From Argentina anserina (Eukaryota > Streptophyta > Magnoliopsida > Rosales > Rosaceae), in assembly GCF_933775445.1 (NCBI RefSeq), contig NC_065875.1:372001-436000 (forward strand): a DNA stretch of 64,000 nt. Reading direction: 5' to 3'. A model generated the notes under the pieces. The model searched no databases. It worked only from the letters and a program-made list of their open reading frames with translations, and had not been told where the DNA came from. Every line of letters starts with the position of its first letter. Positions within the stretch are counted from its first letter, which is position 1. The position numbers were made by a program, and so were the translations under genes. Of this stretch, positions 33,961-43,527 are shown in pieces.

Positions 33961-34344
33961 AACTTATAATTACCAGAGCCAATAAGCATTACCAAACACA
34001 GCCATCATCTCCCCAAAACCGGCATTGGCTTCAAAAATCGAAGCTGCGTGCAAGGAATTGGAAGACTTGGATTGTATTCGATTATAAGTCGGTTTATATC
34101 GAAAGTCTTGTGATTGGTCAAGCCTCAACTTGTTAGATAGACTAACACTGCACGCATATACAAATATATGGTTGGCTACTTCGATCTCTGGCCGGGCCTC
34201 TATCTATATCTCGATCATGAAGTCTCATAATTTGATAGGAAATATCCATCTCTCTATCATCATGCAATATTGACTCGTCAAAAGCTACACAACACTCTGG
34301 CCTGGAACGGCAGAAACACGGTTTTGAAAGGTCCAAGACCAACC

Positions 34345-34345
<1 letters not shown>

Positions 34346-34434
<89 letters not shown>
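34346..34434. repeat. (AG)n microsatellite, about 44 units
   Basis: An 89-base uninterrupted AG tract at the inner edge of the right Pack-MULE inverted repeat. The left repeat has an imperfect polypyrimidine tract at the matching place, so the array probably expanded from repeat sequence. Confidence 0.95.
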
Positions 34435-34437
<3 letters not shown>

Positions 34438-34549
34438 AAGAATGGGGTAAGAATGTCATTTAAATTATAATATCTGTAAATTAACGGTCAATTGGAAGCA
34501 TAAGGAGTGATCGGTCGAAACTAAAGTAGAAAGAGTAAATATTTTGTCC
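34434..34549 (-). repeat. Right terminal inverted repeat of the Pack-MULE
   Basis: Reverse-complement partner of 25883-26080 ending in ...AATATTTTGTCC. It is shorter than the left copy. Confidence 0.75.
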
Positions 34550-34901
34550 TTAGAATAACATGTCGCATACATACATGTTGATCTAGACCCAATTTCATAT
34601 TACAGCATTTCTTAGTTCTCATTTGCATTTTGTTAAGGTCTTCTACACATTCGTTGATCAAGATGTAACCAATTTTATCATAATTTCCCTTTAGATGTGA
34701 CCTAAATAGCAAATAAATGTAGAATCATGCAAACTACAAGGAATTGAGAAGGAAACTTGGGAAAGCATTCAGAATTTAAAAGGTAAACTGGGGAATTTTA
34801 AAAACTCTAACTTGATAACATTAACTGAATTGTAAAGATGGGGATACAAGGGACTACCAATGAGTTTGTGTGGCAACAGACACCAATCGGAACTCGAACG
34901 A

Positions 34902-36019
34902 TCATACATCCTGCACATCGAGTACTGCCTGCACATCAAGCTCCCCTTGATACACACTCAACAGCTCAGGCACTTCTCTGACATATTTGGTCACAAACTT
35001 CTGCTTGAATCGCTTCTCTGCGGGCAACACAGCAGTCATCAGGCTCAAATTTTCATCCACCAATCCTTTCTTCATCAAAAGTTTGAGAACGGAACACCTT
35101 GGGATGATTCTGTTCTCAAAACTGAAACACAATATGACAGGGTATGTGGAAATAATTGATGCAGACCATCCCATCTTATTCACCAGAAAATCCATTGCCT
35201 GCATAACTTTCTTCTCAGACAAATTCATGCATTGAGGGCACTTCCTAAAAGCAGACAGAACATCATCATCAGACCAACCCCAACTGCTTTTAAAGATGTC
35301 TCGATTTAGATTCCAGATTGCCCTGCAGCTCTCCCCACACAATGCTCTCATTGCCACAACAAAACTCGACTTCTTCAAATCAAATCCCATCCCCCTAAGC
35401 TCATCCACAAGCTGATCAATGACCTCAACACTGTACATCAAGACTTGAGGCTCATGAGCAAGCAACAGAGAAATGCATGAGCTCGGCATACCCAACTCTC
35501 TCAAAATGCTCAATATTGGGTACCACATTTTTTGAATAATTCTGCAAGAACATCCAAGACCTGCGTCTCAAAACCGCCACAACATTCTCCTGGGAAATTA
35601 TAACAGGGCTTAATCTGATTCTCCAAGCTTCTACTCAAAAGATATGGATTGAAAACCAGAACTCCAGCAAGGTCCTCCCTTGAAATCCCAACAGATCTGA
35701 AAATTTCAATCTTGGGTGAAAGGGTCTTCTCAGGATCAGCCACAAGGATATTTGGTTTTGTTCTGACCAAGTTCTGATAAGCCATGGCTGCTCAAAAGAG
35801 CCAAAACAGAGTGTGCTCTTTTTGGGGATTGCAGCTCTACCTTTCTGGCTGCCAACTTTGCTTCTTCTGGAGACAACCCACATGAGTTTCTGAGCTGATG
35901 AGTCTCTGAAGCCACTCAATCTGAAGTGAAACATAGGAGGGTCTTAGATTCCCAAGACCCAAACTTTTGATGTCGGAGGAGAACAATCTGCGACAAGCTG
36001 ATCTGAGCGCCACCACCAT
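34902..36019 (-). pseudogene. mTERF-family protein gene with several frameshifts
   Basis: mTERF proteins are organellar nucleic-acid-binding proteins built of helical repeats. Here the family signature is clear but lies in different frames. It starts MVVALRSACRRLFSS, a likely organelle-targeting peptide. NSCGLSPEEAKLAARKV lies in a second frame (about 35890-35840). LVRTKPNILVADPEKTL opens another (35785-35510). ENVVAVLRRRSWMFLQN lies in a third, and then comes an open 208-residue frame (35528-34902) with SILRELGMPSSCISLLLAH and MDFLVNKMGW. At least four shifts are needed to join them, at about 35930, 35770, 35590 and 35515. Plant mTERF genes are often single-exon with one open frame of about 380-420 codons, so this copy should be non-functional unless the assembly is wrong. 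Confidence 0.75.
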
Positions 36020-36449
36020 TTTAGGCCATCAACTCTTCAATGTTGACAGATAACTCCAAAACCCTAGTGTCTCTCTCTCCCTATGTTGGGTTTTAGTAAA
36101 GTTGGGACCTTTAGTCATTTTTAATTCGATCCAATTAGAATACTACAATTTCTCATCTGAGTCTGAGAGACTAGACATAGGATACTATAATAATGTCACG
36201 CGCAAGTTGTCACGCGCCACTGTGGACTGGGCTACCAACCTGGCCGTTGGGGCTGGGTCCGGAGTCAGTACATGGGGCCGGCGCGTGAACCCAAGTAGAG
36301 CGGGGACAGTGTTTCAATTTGCGACACTTATTTACAGAGTTTACAATGATGATGAAGGTTAAAAGAAGAACTGGAATGCAAAAGGGACCATTTTGAAGGC
36401 TTTTTCTTTATGCTTTTGAAAAAGCAAAACCCAACCCACTTCTTTAGAT

Positions 36450-37206
36450 TCTTCTCCTGCTTCTTCTTCCTCTTGTTGTTTCTGGCTGGGCTGTCTTATA
36501 CTTTCCTGTGTTTCTATACTTTCTAGTTGGAAGTTGGAACAACAAGAAACAGAGGAGGATCTCTTACCATATTGTTCTGGTTGGACCTTCTGTTATGATC
36601 TGTAAGTATGCTTAATTACACTTTATGAAGCTACATTTATATTTTTTCTTTTCTTATTTTCATTTTGTTTTGGGTGCTCAGCTGGGTTTTAGTTCATGCA
36701 TTGAAGTGTTTGATTTAGGCTGTGCTGGATGGAGTTGCATGTGTTTGAACTTCTGGGTTGCTCCTATTTGCATTTGTGAGCTACATATTGCATAGTGATT
36801 AGCATAATGTTTGTACTTTAGTATACCTTTTTAGATATTTTGTGGTCTGCTTGATGACGATCATAATATGTGGAAAAACTTTGGAATGTAGTTTCCTATG
36901 ATGGTTCGGTTTGTAAATAGGAACAGATGAGTGTTATGGGTATTGAGTTAATCTCTAGTCATCAGAGATACTAAGATTATCTGATCTAAGATGGATGATT
37001 GAATTTCAATCTTCTATCTCTCTTTTGGATTGAGCTTCCCTGATAAGAAGTCTGGGAATAGGTGGGATGTCGAACATGTATGCATCTGCTGGTTTGATCA
37101 TTAAATACTTTTTATGGTTCTTGTTAAGAAGATCTGATTGTTTTTTAATAAATATTACTGAGGTCTACCTTTGTTTTGGCTTCAGCAGAGGATATAATCT
37201 GAAGTA
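36450..37206 (+). promoter_or_regulatory. 5' leader and leader intron of the SCAB gene
   Basis: A donor (GATCT|GTAAGT at 36601) and an acceptor (TTCAGCAG near 37188) suggest an intron of about 580 bases inside the 5' untranslated region, ending shortly before the ATG at 37207. Transcript data would be needed to fix the transcription start. Confidence 0.5.
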
Positions 37207-40200
37207 ATGACGAAGATAAGTCCTGAATTTGAAGTGAATTTCACAACAGGGGGGGTTCTTTCAGTTTCAGCTGATGTCAGCTTCATTTCTAATGGTTTCC
37301 CGAAGTACAAATTAGGACCTGATAATCAGATACTGGACGAGCCGAAGGGTGGTAGCGATGGTCCATCCTTAAAAGAGGTAGTGGAAGAAGAAACCAACCA
37401 ATTGTCAGAGCAGCATAAACGCCTTTCAGTTCGCGACCTTGCCAGTAAATTTGATAAGAACTTGGCTGCCGCTGCTAAATTGTCTGAAGAGGTTCCTTTT
37501 TTGGCTTTTTCTACACTTTCATCAGTTTTCGTTCTTGATGTCCTAAAGCTCATACAAATATAATGGAATGATGACAAGTTGCGCTCTTCCATTTTTAATT
37601 TAAAAAAAACAGGCAAACATTAGAGAAGTGGCTTCTTTGGAAGGACATGTTCTTTTGAAGAAGCTTAGAGATGCATTGGAATATTTGAGAGGGCTTTTAG
37701 CAGGGAGAAACAAGGAGGATGTGGAGGAAGCTATTTCAATGGTTAGTTCTCCATGAACTTTGGTTTTAATTGCCCCGCTCATATTAACGAACATTGTGGG
37801 ATGCGTATGATTTCATTCACTTTAACTACCACAGTGCTTTAATAATTAAATGAAGTATCCTTGTAACATATTCCCTTGTATGTTTTATATTTCTTTGAAA
37901 ACCAAAGTATGAGTGACCGTCTGCCGGTTCAGAGGTCTTTTGGTTGTTTCAATTCCAGGGTTTGAAAGGCATTACTTGACCAATTGACTTGTGAACTTTT
38001 GATAATACTGTGTAGCAAATGTAGTAGATAAAATTTGATTATGTAAACTACGTATACCTTCAGTTTCATTATCTTTGGTATTGTATTACATTTTGGTGAA
38101 TTGGAATTCTAAACATATCCATCTGTCTTCTTTGCAGGTGGAAGCTTTAGCTGTAAAGTTGACTCAAAAGGAAGGAGAATTGATACAGGACAAGTTTGAA
38201 GTGAAAAAGCTAGCCAGCTTTCTCAAACAGGTCTGTTGCGCCTTAAAGAATATGCATATGTCTTCTCTAGAAATTTATTTCTGTATAGGACCGTCAGTAA
38301 CTCTTAGGAAGAGAAAGATAACAGAAACTCTTCCATCTTAGAATTCTACATCTAGCAATCAGATGTGAATCTGTTGTAATTGTGATAACATGCATGCAAC
38401 TGAATGACCAGCTTCAGTTTTCCTAATCCCTCAGCTTCAGTTCCTTCCAAAAGCCCCTAAATTGGATCGGCTCACCCATTAAATTATTATAAATCAAGTA
38501 ACATGAAATTGCTTCTGATTTTGTTTGCTTTTTCATATATAGACTTCTGAGGATGCTAAAAAGCTGGTCAACCAAGAGAAATCTTTTGCCTGTGCTGAAA
38601 TTGAAAGTGCAAGGGGAATAGTCAAAAGAATTGGAGAGGCTCTTGAAGAACGAAGCAGAGCTACAGAAGATCCTAAAAAACAGGTTCATATAAAGTCCAT
38701 ATAATTCTCTTTCTCATCATATTATACATCTTTTGTAGTGAATTGAATTGGGATATCACATATACCCATAACAGGTTCAAATAAAGTCCATATAATTCTC
38801 TTTCTCATCATATTATACATCTTTTGTAGTGAATGGAATTGGGATATCACATATACCCATAACAGAAAGTAGTGTCAGAAGCTTGACCGTTCATTTCTAC
38901 ATCAAAGAAACTGATGGTCTCTTATGTTGTATTTGAAAATCCAGGATGTGGAGGAACTAGTTGAGGTGGTCCAGGAAGCTAGGAGAATTAAATTGATGCA
39001 TCAGCCAAGCAAGGTGTTGTGCTATTCACTGAAGCTCAAGTCCTTTTTTCAGTATTGGATTTATGCTATTCTTGATGCTACTTGTTTGAACTAATCCATG
39101 AGTTTGTAAAGTTTATTGAAAGCATTACACGTGGGTCTATCAAAGGAAATTAATACCTTATGGTTGAACTAATAGTTAATAAAGCATATGCCTCACGTAC
39201 ATAATTAAAACTCTCAGTTTAGTATTGGAGCAGCTCTAGTAGTGAATTAGAGCAACACTTGCAGCAACTTTCGTGTTTTTTAGTGATAAACCATTATAGC
39301 AACACTTCAAGCATATGTAGCCTCATTCCGTGCTTGTTTAAAATGATTTTTTCTTAATATTTAATCTGACAAAGTATGCCTTTCAGTTGTCTTATAAATG
39401 GTACTACACTACTAATTAGAATTTTGTTGAGAACCACTCATTATTATATGCTGCAAATTTTCTTGGACTTATAAAGTAGAATGATTTTGTTTACCCTTCA
39501 ACACGGTAGACCTGCCACTTTCTTATCATTGCGACTCCATAGCTACACCTACTGATAAGAAATTTAATTTTAGTCAGACTAGCCAGCATTTTTTATTCTA
39601 TATTTGGATTACATAACTAACCTTGGTGCAATAAACTTCAGGTCATGGATATGGAACATGAGCTTCGTGCATTACGAACACAGATTCGAGAAAAATGCAT
39701 AGTCTCAGTGAAGCTTCAGAAAGAGGTCTGTACAGTAGAGATTATACTCAGATATCTCATTTCTTTTTGGTATGCATGTATGGCTTCTATACTATAATCC
39801 AGATAAACATGAACCTTAAGGTTTAATAAAGAACTCACGGCAGAACCAAATTGTTGTTGGGGTCTGCTGTAGAAACAGCTATCTTCCCTCAGGAATTTTT
39901 TTAAAAAAAACACTATGTTAGAGACCTAAAGAACCTGTATGAGTTATATTGAGAGTTGAATCTCTTAGTAGAATGAGGGAGAAGAAAGATCCTCCAACAG
40001 TTGTCCTTTTATTTCCAAGTAGTGATTTGATATCAGTATCATTTTTGCAATCTACATAGGCATCACTCTCAGAACAAGTGCTGCAGGTCCTTTATCTGCA
40101 TCTTGAAACTCTATCCCTGAGTGTTCGACCCATTTAGAAGTTTATTTCTGCTAATTTTCTGGTGCTATTATGAAAGCTGTGTAAAACCAATATTGACTCA

Positions 40201-42526
40201 GTTATGGGTTGAGGTCTCAGCAAACTTTTCCTATGTTTCGTGTAATTGTTCGTGATTACTCTGATACAACATTTCCTTTTCATTTCGTCAATATCTCTAT
40301 TGTTTATGCAACTTCCAGAAATCCTGATGTTAGTATTTCTATGCCTACTTTATTTCCATATGCTTCTCAGCTGGCAGTGAGCAAGAGGGCAGAGGAAAAC
40401 AAAGCTCGTGGATGTGCTATAGTTGGTTCTGAGACTCTAGGTTCGTATCTGCAAATCCAACCTTGCTCAGAAAATGCTCCACAGCTTTCAAGCTGTTCAA
40501 TCCAGTGGTATCGTGTTTCACCAGATGGCAGCTTGAATGAAGCTATTTCAGGTATTCATACAACCATAGTATCAAATCTGAGTCCTGATTCATAGGTTTG
40601 AGATATATCAATCCAATACCCCAAATGTCAATTAAAATGCTAGACATAATATTTGTATCCCTTTAATGAGGCTGCATTTGCAGCATATGATGGTCAGGTG
40701 GTTCTCTCGCACTATTATAGAACTTTTTCTCCAACTGCTGTATGACAATGTCAGCAATGAAATTTTAACCCCTAAAGTTTACTATCCTATATGCTTTCCC
40801 TGTTGATTTGTTCTGTGGAGAATGGTTACCTCCTTCTGTTTTTCTGTTGTTGGTTCACTTGTACAGGGTTCCTTCAAAAATAAATATGAAAATAATGAAT
40901 AATATCTGATACAAAATCTAATACAATGTCCAACTTATATTGTGTGTAATCCTACCTCATCAGGTGCCAATAAATTAGGTTATGCTCCAGAGCCTTTGGA
41001 TGTTGGAAGAACCTTAGGTGCAGACATTATTTCCAGTGTTAAAAAAGTGACCGTTACGACTGCTGGCCCAATTGATCCTGGTAGGGTTTTTTGTTTGACC
41101 TCGATTGTTGTTGATCTGCACTTAATTTTCTCATTGGAATCTGAGTTGGATCTCTTGACTTGGACATCCTTACTGATTATCCATTGTATTCGAGAAAATG
41201 AAACAAAAAAATCTAATTACTTTTAACAGCGGCAGGACTTGAAAGCTACATAGACACACTTCTGCGAAAATCTAACACGGAATTTCATGTAAGTTCCTAC
41301 TTCTTTCCTATATCTCATTGTTAAGTGCTTGATGATCTTATTCAGCTAGTATAAGTACTTCATGGATACCCAAGTGAAGTTCTATTGATAACGGTGACGA
41401 CTCCAAATGTCTTTTACGCTTTAATGCCCAAAATATATGGGCTAGTAATTTCTTGGGGCTTGATCTTGTTAGTATTCATTTATTGAATCCAGCAAGAAAT
41501 TCAGCTTGTATCCTCAAGTCAATAAGAAAGTGAAGTGTTGGATGTGTTTTGATCATTGATTCAAGCCGATTTTCATCTGCTCCTAACTTAAGCTGATTAG
41601 CATTAATCTTTGCTACCATATGAATGATATGATCAAGGTTTTAATTCAAGTCTAGTGTGTTGTATCATGTGTTATGGAGAATCAACTAATGATTACTATT
41701 ATGCAATGAATTGTAATGGAAGAGTGCAATTAGTATCTCTTGATTGTACAATTTAGTATTGACTGACTTGAGAGTCATTTTCTACATTTCTCCTTACTTT
41801 TACCAACATGTTTGTACCCAAAAATAAGTAGATTCATGGGTTATCTTTTGGTGACACTTCTTTCGTTTCTTATGTAGCTATATATCTAATCTTGTAGGTT
41901 GTTATTTCACAAATGAATGGCCGTGATTTTCCATCACGTTCTGTTCATGTCTTTCATGTGGGGAAGGTGAGGATGAAGCTATGCAGAGGATGGATTACAA
42001 AGTCTAGAGAAATATATTCCTCATCGATGCAGGTAAGGGTCTTTCTGTTTTGATAATGTATATTATTTGAAAACTACTACCTCTTTTTTGTTCCCAATGA
42101 AAAACTAAAACATAATGGATGACTGAAACATGATCTCCATAATAATCCATGGAAATGATGCAGTTAATCTTTATTTTCATAACTTGTCGCTACAGCATTA
42201 GTTTCACAGCAGAAGGGAACGTATAGACTTACTATATCCTATGTACAGCTATGTGGCGCTAGAGGAGATGTTGCTAATGCGACCAAGGGAGTGTATTGGC
42301 AACCAAGGAAGGGTCTTTCATTTGTATTAACTTTTGAGTCGGAGCAAGATAGAAACGCAGCAATACTCCTTGCCAGGAAATATGCTCTTGATTGCAATGT
42401 GAGTTTTCTTGTCACTATGACATCGACTTCCCTTGCTCCAGTGAAGTTGAATCCCTTAGCATGAAGTTTGATGTAAAAATGGTCGAATGACAGGCCTTGC
42501 TTGCTGGACCAGATGATAGAGTATAG
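37207..42526 (+). CDS. SCAB1: Stomatal closure-related actin-binding protein (SCAB1-like)
   Basis: Twelve exons: 37207-37491, 37613-37741, 38138-38230, 38543-38683, 38945-39013, 39642-39725, 40371-40551, 40964-41080, 41230-41288, 41898-42032, 42249-42398, 42494-42526. All introns are GT-AG and phases agree, giving 491 residues, close to Arabidopsis SCAB1 (about 496). The N-terminal region includes QHKRLSVRDLASKFDKNLA, an actin-binding segment. A long coiled coil follows (EALAVKLTQKEGELI, KKLASFLKQ, EVVQEARRIKLMHQPSK, MDMEHELRALRTQI). The C-terminal half is the Ig-PH fused module, with CSIQWYRVSPDGS, YAPEPLDVGRTLGADI and LCGARGDVANATKGVYWQ, ending LLAGPDDRV. SCAB1 dimers bind, stabilise and bundle F-actin and affect stomatal closure in Arabidopsis. 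The call rests on recognised family conservation. Confidence 0.9.
38684..38865 (+). repeat. 91-bp tandem duplication in SCAB intron 4
   Basis: Copies at 38684-38774 and 38775-38865 differ at only a few bases. The first begins exactly at the intron 4 donor. The unit ends in CAG, so the exon-end/donor junction CAG|GTTCA is reproduced 91 bases downstream and creates a second potential donor. Confidence 0.9.
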
Positions 42527-43527
42527 AGGGAAGGCCGACTGAGTTTGCAAATGTGTGTACAATCAGGAATTAGAGGTTGAGTGTGTGTTGTGTGTATGTG
42601 TGACTGCATGTTTGTTTATTCACGAATCACTGTATTGGGTGTCTACTAATTCGGGTTGCATCATTTAGGCAGTGTTTTTGTTTGCCTAATTAGCGTTGAG
42701 ACGGTCTGAGTTGTAACAAGTTTCTTTCTCTATTCTTTTGTTTGTTGGTAAGAGGTTTTAACAAGTTTTCAATTCATTATTAATTGGTTCTTTGTGGCTG
42801 ATTTGCTTATAGATCCTTGCATTGCATTAATTGTGTTTCTTATATGTATGTTTCTTGGTACACATTCAGCTGCAATTCGGTTTCTTAACCAATTCTACGG
42901 TTACTACCAAGTGAAACAAGTTCCATGAAAGAATACCTTTCTGTGCTAAGAGGTGAGCAACTTGATTGGCATTGTCGACGAACATGAGTAATCCAAGTTT
43001 GAGTGATTAAATGTGGTGTTGCTCAAATACATAAACAATATCCTGGCAGTCGGACTCAACAAGCAAAAGGGTGAAGTCTTCTCACGGAAACCACCCATGT
43101 TACAGCCGTGAAAGAAAGATTTGCACTTCACATTTTACAATTCACACTCGTCATTTCTATATTAAGGTAAAATTCACATGTCACTAAACAAAAAAAAAAG
43201 TTAATTTACTATAAGGCATCCCTTACTGTAGAAAGAAACTACAGAGTGTTGAACGTAAAATTAGGAGTGCAAATTTCATTTCTCAGTATTAATGGTTCAC
43301 TTTGTAAAATTTAATAAAAACCGAGTCCGTTTCGTAATTTATCAGAAGTTGGAGTAATCCCCTAAACCCAGCCTTGTCGCTCTAAAATCAGATCAGAAGC
43401 CGTTATAATTCTGTCTTCCTCCTCCGCCGAAGGCGAACCACCACCACCACCTCCTCTAGTTCCACTCGAGTAGATTGCTTAGGTCCTCCTGCTACTCTAC
43501 TCTAGTGAACTCTCTGATTATAAAGCC
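42527..43527. other. Spacer between SCAB and the uL22m gene
   Basis: Contains the SCAB 3' untranslated region, an RNase-H-like scrap (42938-43110, listed separately) and, from about 43300, the promoter and leader of the ribosomal protein gene. No other gene is seen. Confidence 0.5.
42938..43110 (-). pseudogene. Retroelement RNase-H-like domain fragment
   Basis: On the minus strand LLLVESDCQDIVYVFEQHH is followed after a stop and a frame change by FVDNANQVAHLLAQK. These match two conserved blocks of the plant RVT_3/RNase-H-like domain found in non-LTR retroelements and their domesticated relatives (VESDCQ..., ...NANKVAHLLA). Only about 55 codons remain, with lesions, so it is a dead scrap. 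Its parent element is not present. Confidence 0.6.

Larger units (their letters stand above)
27545..34003 (-). mobile_element. PIF/Harbinger transposon, 6.46 kb
   Basis: Inverted ends GGCTGTGTTTTGGTA (left) and GGCTGTGTTTGGTA (from the right) and a 3-bp duplication ATC (27542-27544 and 34004-34006) define the element exactly. The GH3 codons GAT ATC ATC TCC read straight through when it is left out. Both hallmark genes are on the minus strand: a HARBI1-like nuclease (27895-29246) and a Myb/SANT-like protein (29502-30480). The 3.3 kb to the right of the SANT gene is non-coding. PIF elements usually prefer TWA targets, so ATC is slightly unusual. Confidence 0.9.
26391..34074 (+). pseudogene. GH3.10-type acyl acid amido synthetase fragment, split by a transposon
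   Basis: GH3 enzymes adenylate auxin, jasmonate or related acids and join them to amino acids. Exon 1 (26391-26713) starts with an ATG and includes LRRIVELHWGVEYLRKWLGD and SLVPLVSHADLEPYI, typical of the GH3.10/DFL2 branch. A real intron follows, and exon 2 (from 26927) begins SSGTTEGRQ, the ATP-binding motif, but soon shifts frame near 26955 before HSAQTTLQIFRLAAA. Exon 3 (from 27138) carries YPTSEGGKILEFLYSS and GGLTAGTATTHYYY, then a small CTACAGG duplication shifts the frame near 27415. The exon is cut at 27544 by the Harbinger element and resumes at 34007 with ISPKPALASKIEAACKELED, ending near 34074. The C-terminal half of the enzyme is missing. Kept introns show capture from DNA, not from a transcript. 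Confidence 0.85.
25883..34549 (+). mobile_element. Pack-MULE-like element carrying a GH3 gene fragment
   Basis: Long inverted repeats bound this 8.67-kb segment: 25883-26080 matches the reverse complement of about 34434-34549. Both tips read GGACAAAATATT, and the blocks AATTTACAGATATTATAATT and CCCCATTCTTTCTTCT are shared. The flanks ATAAAATAA (25874-25882) and TTAGAATAA (34550-34558) agree at 7 of 9 positions, as expected for an aged 9-bp Mutator duplication. Between the repeats lies an intron-bearing GH3 gene fragment but no Mutator transposase. Without the inserted Harbinger element the unit is about 2.2 kb, a normal Pack-MULE size. The repeat match and cargo are seen directly; the Pack-MULE label is inference. 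Confidence 0.7.

Noticed and set aside
34142..34459. Minus-strand frame with poly Leu-Ser
   Set aside because: Most of it is translation of the (AG)n microsatellite.
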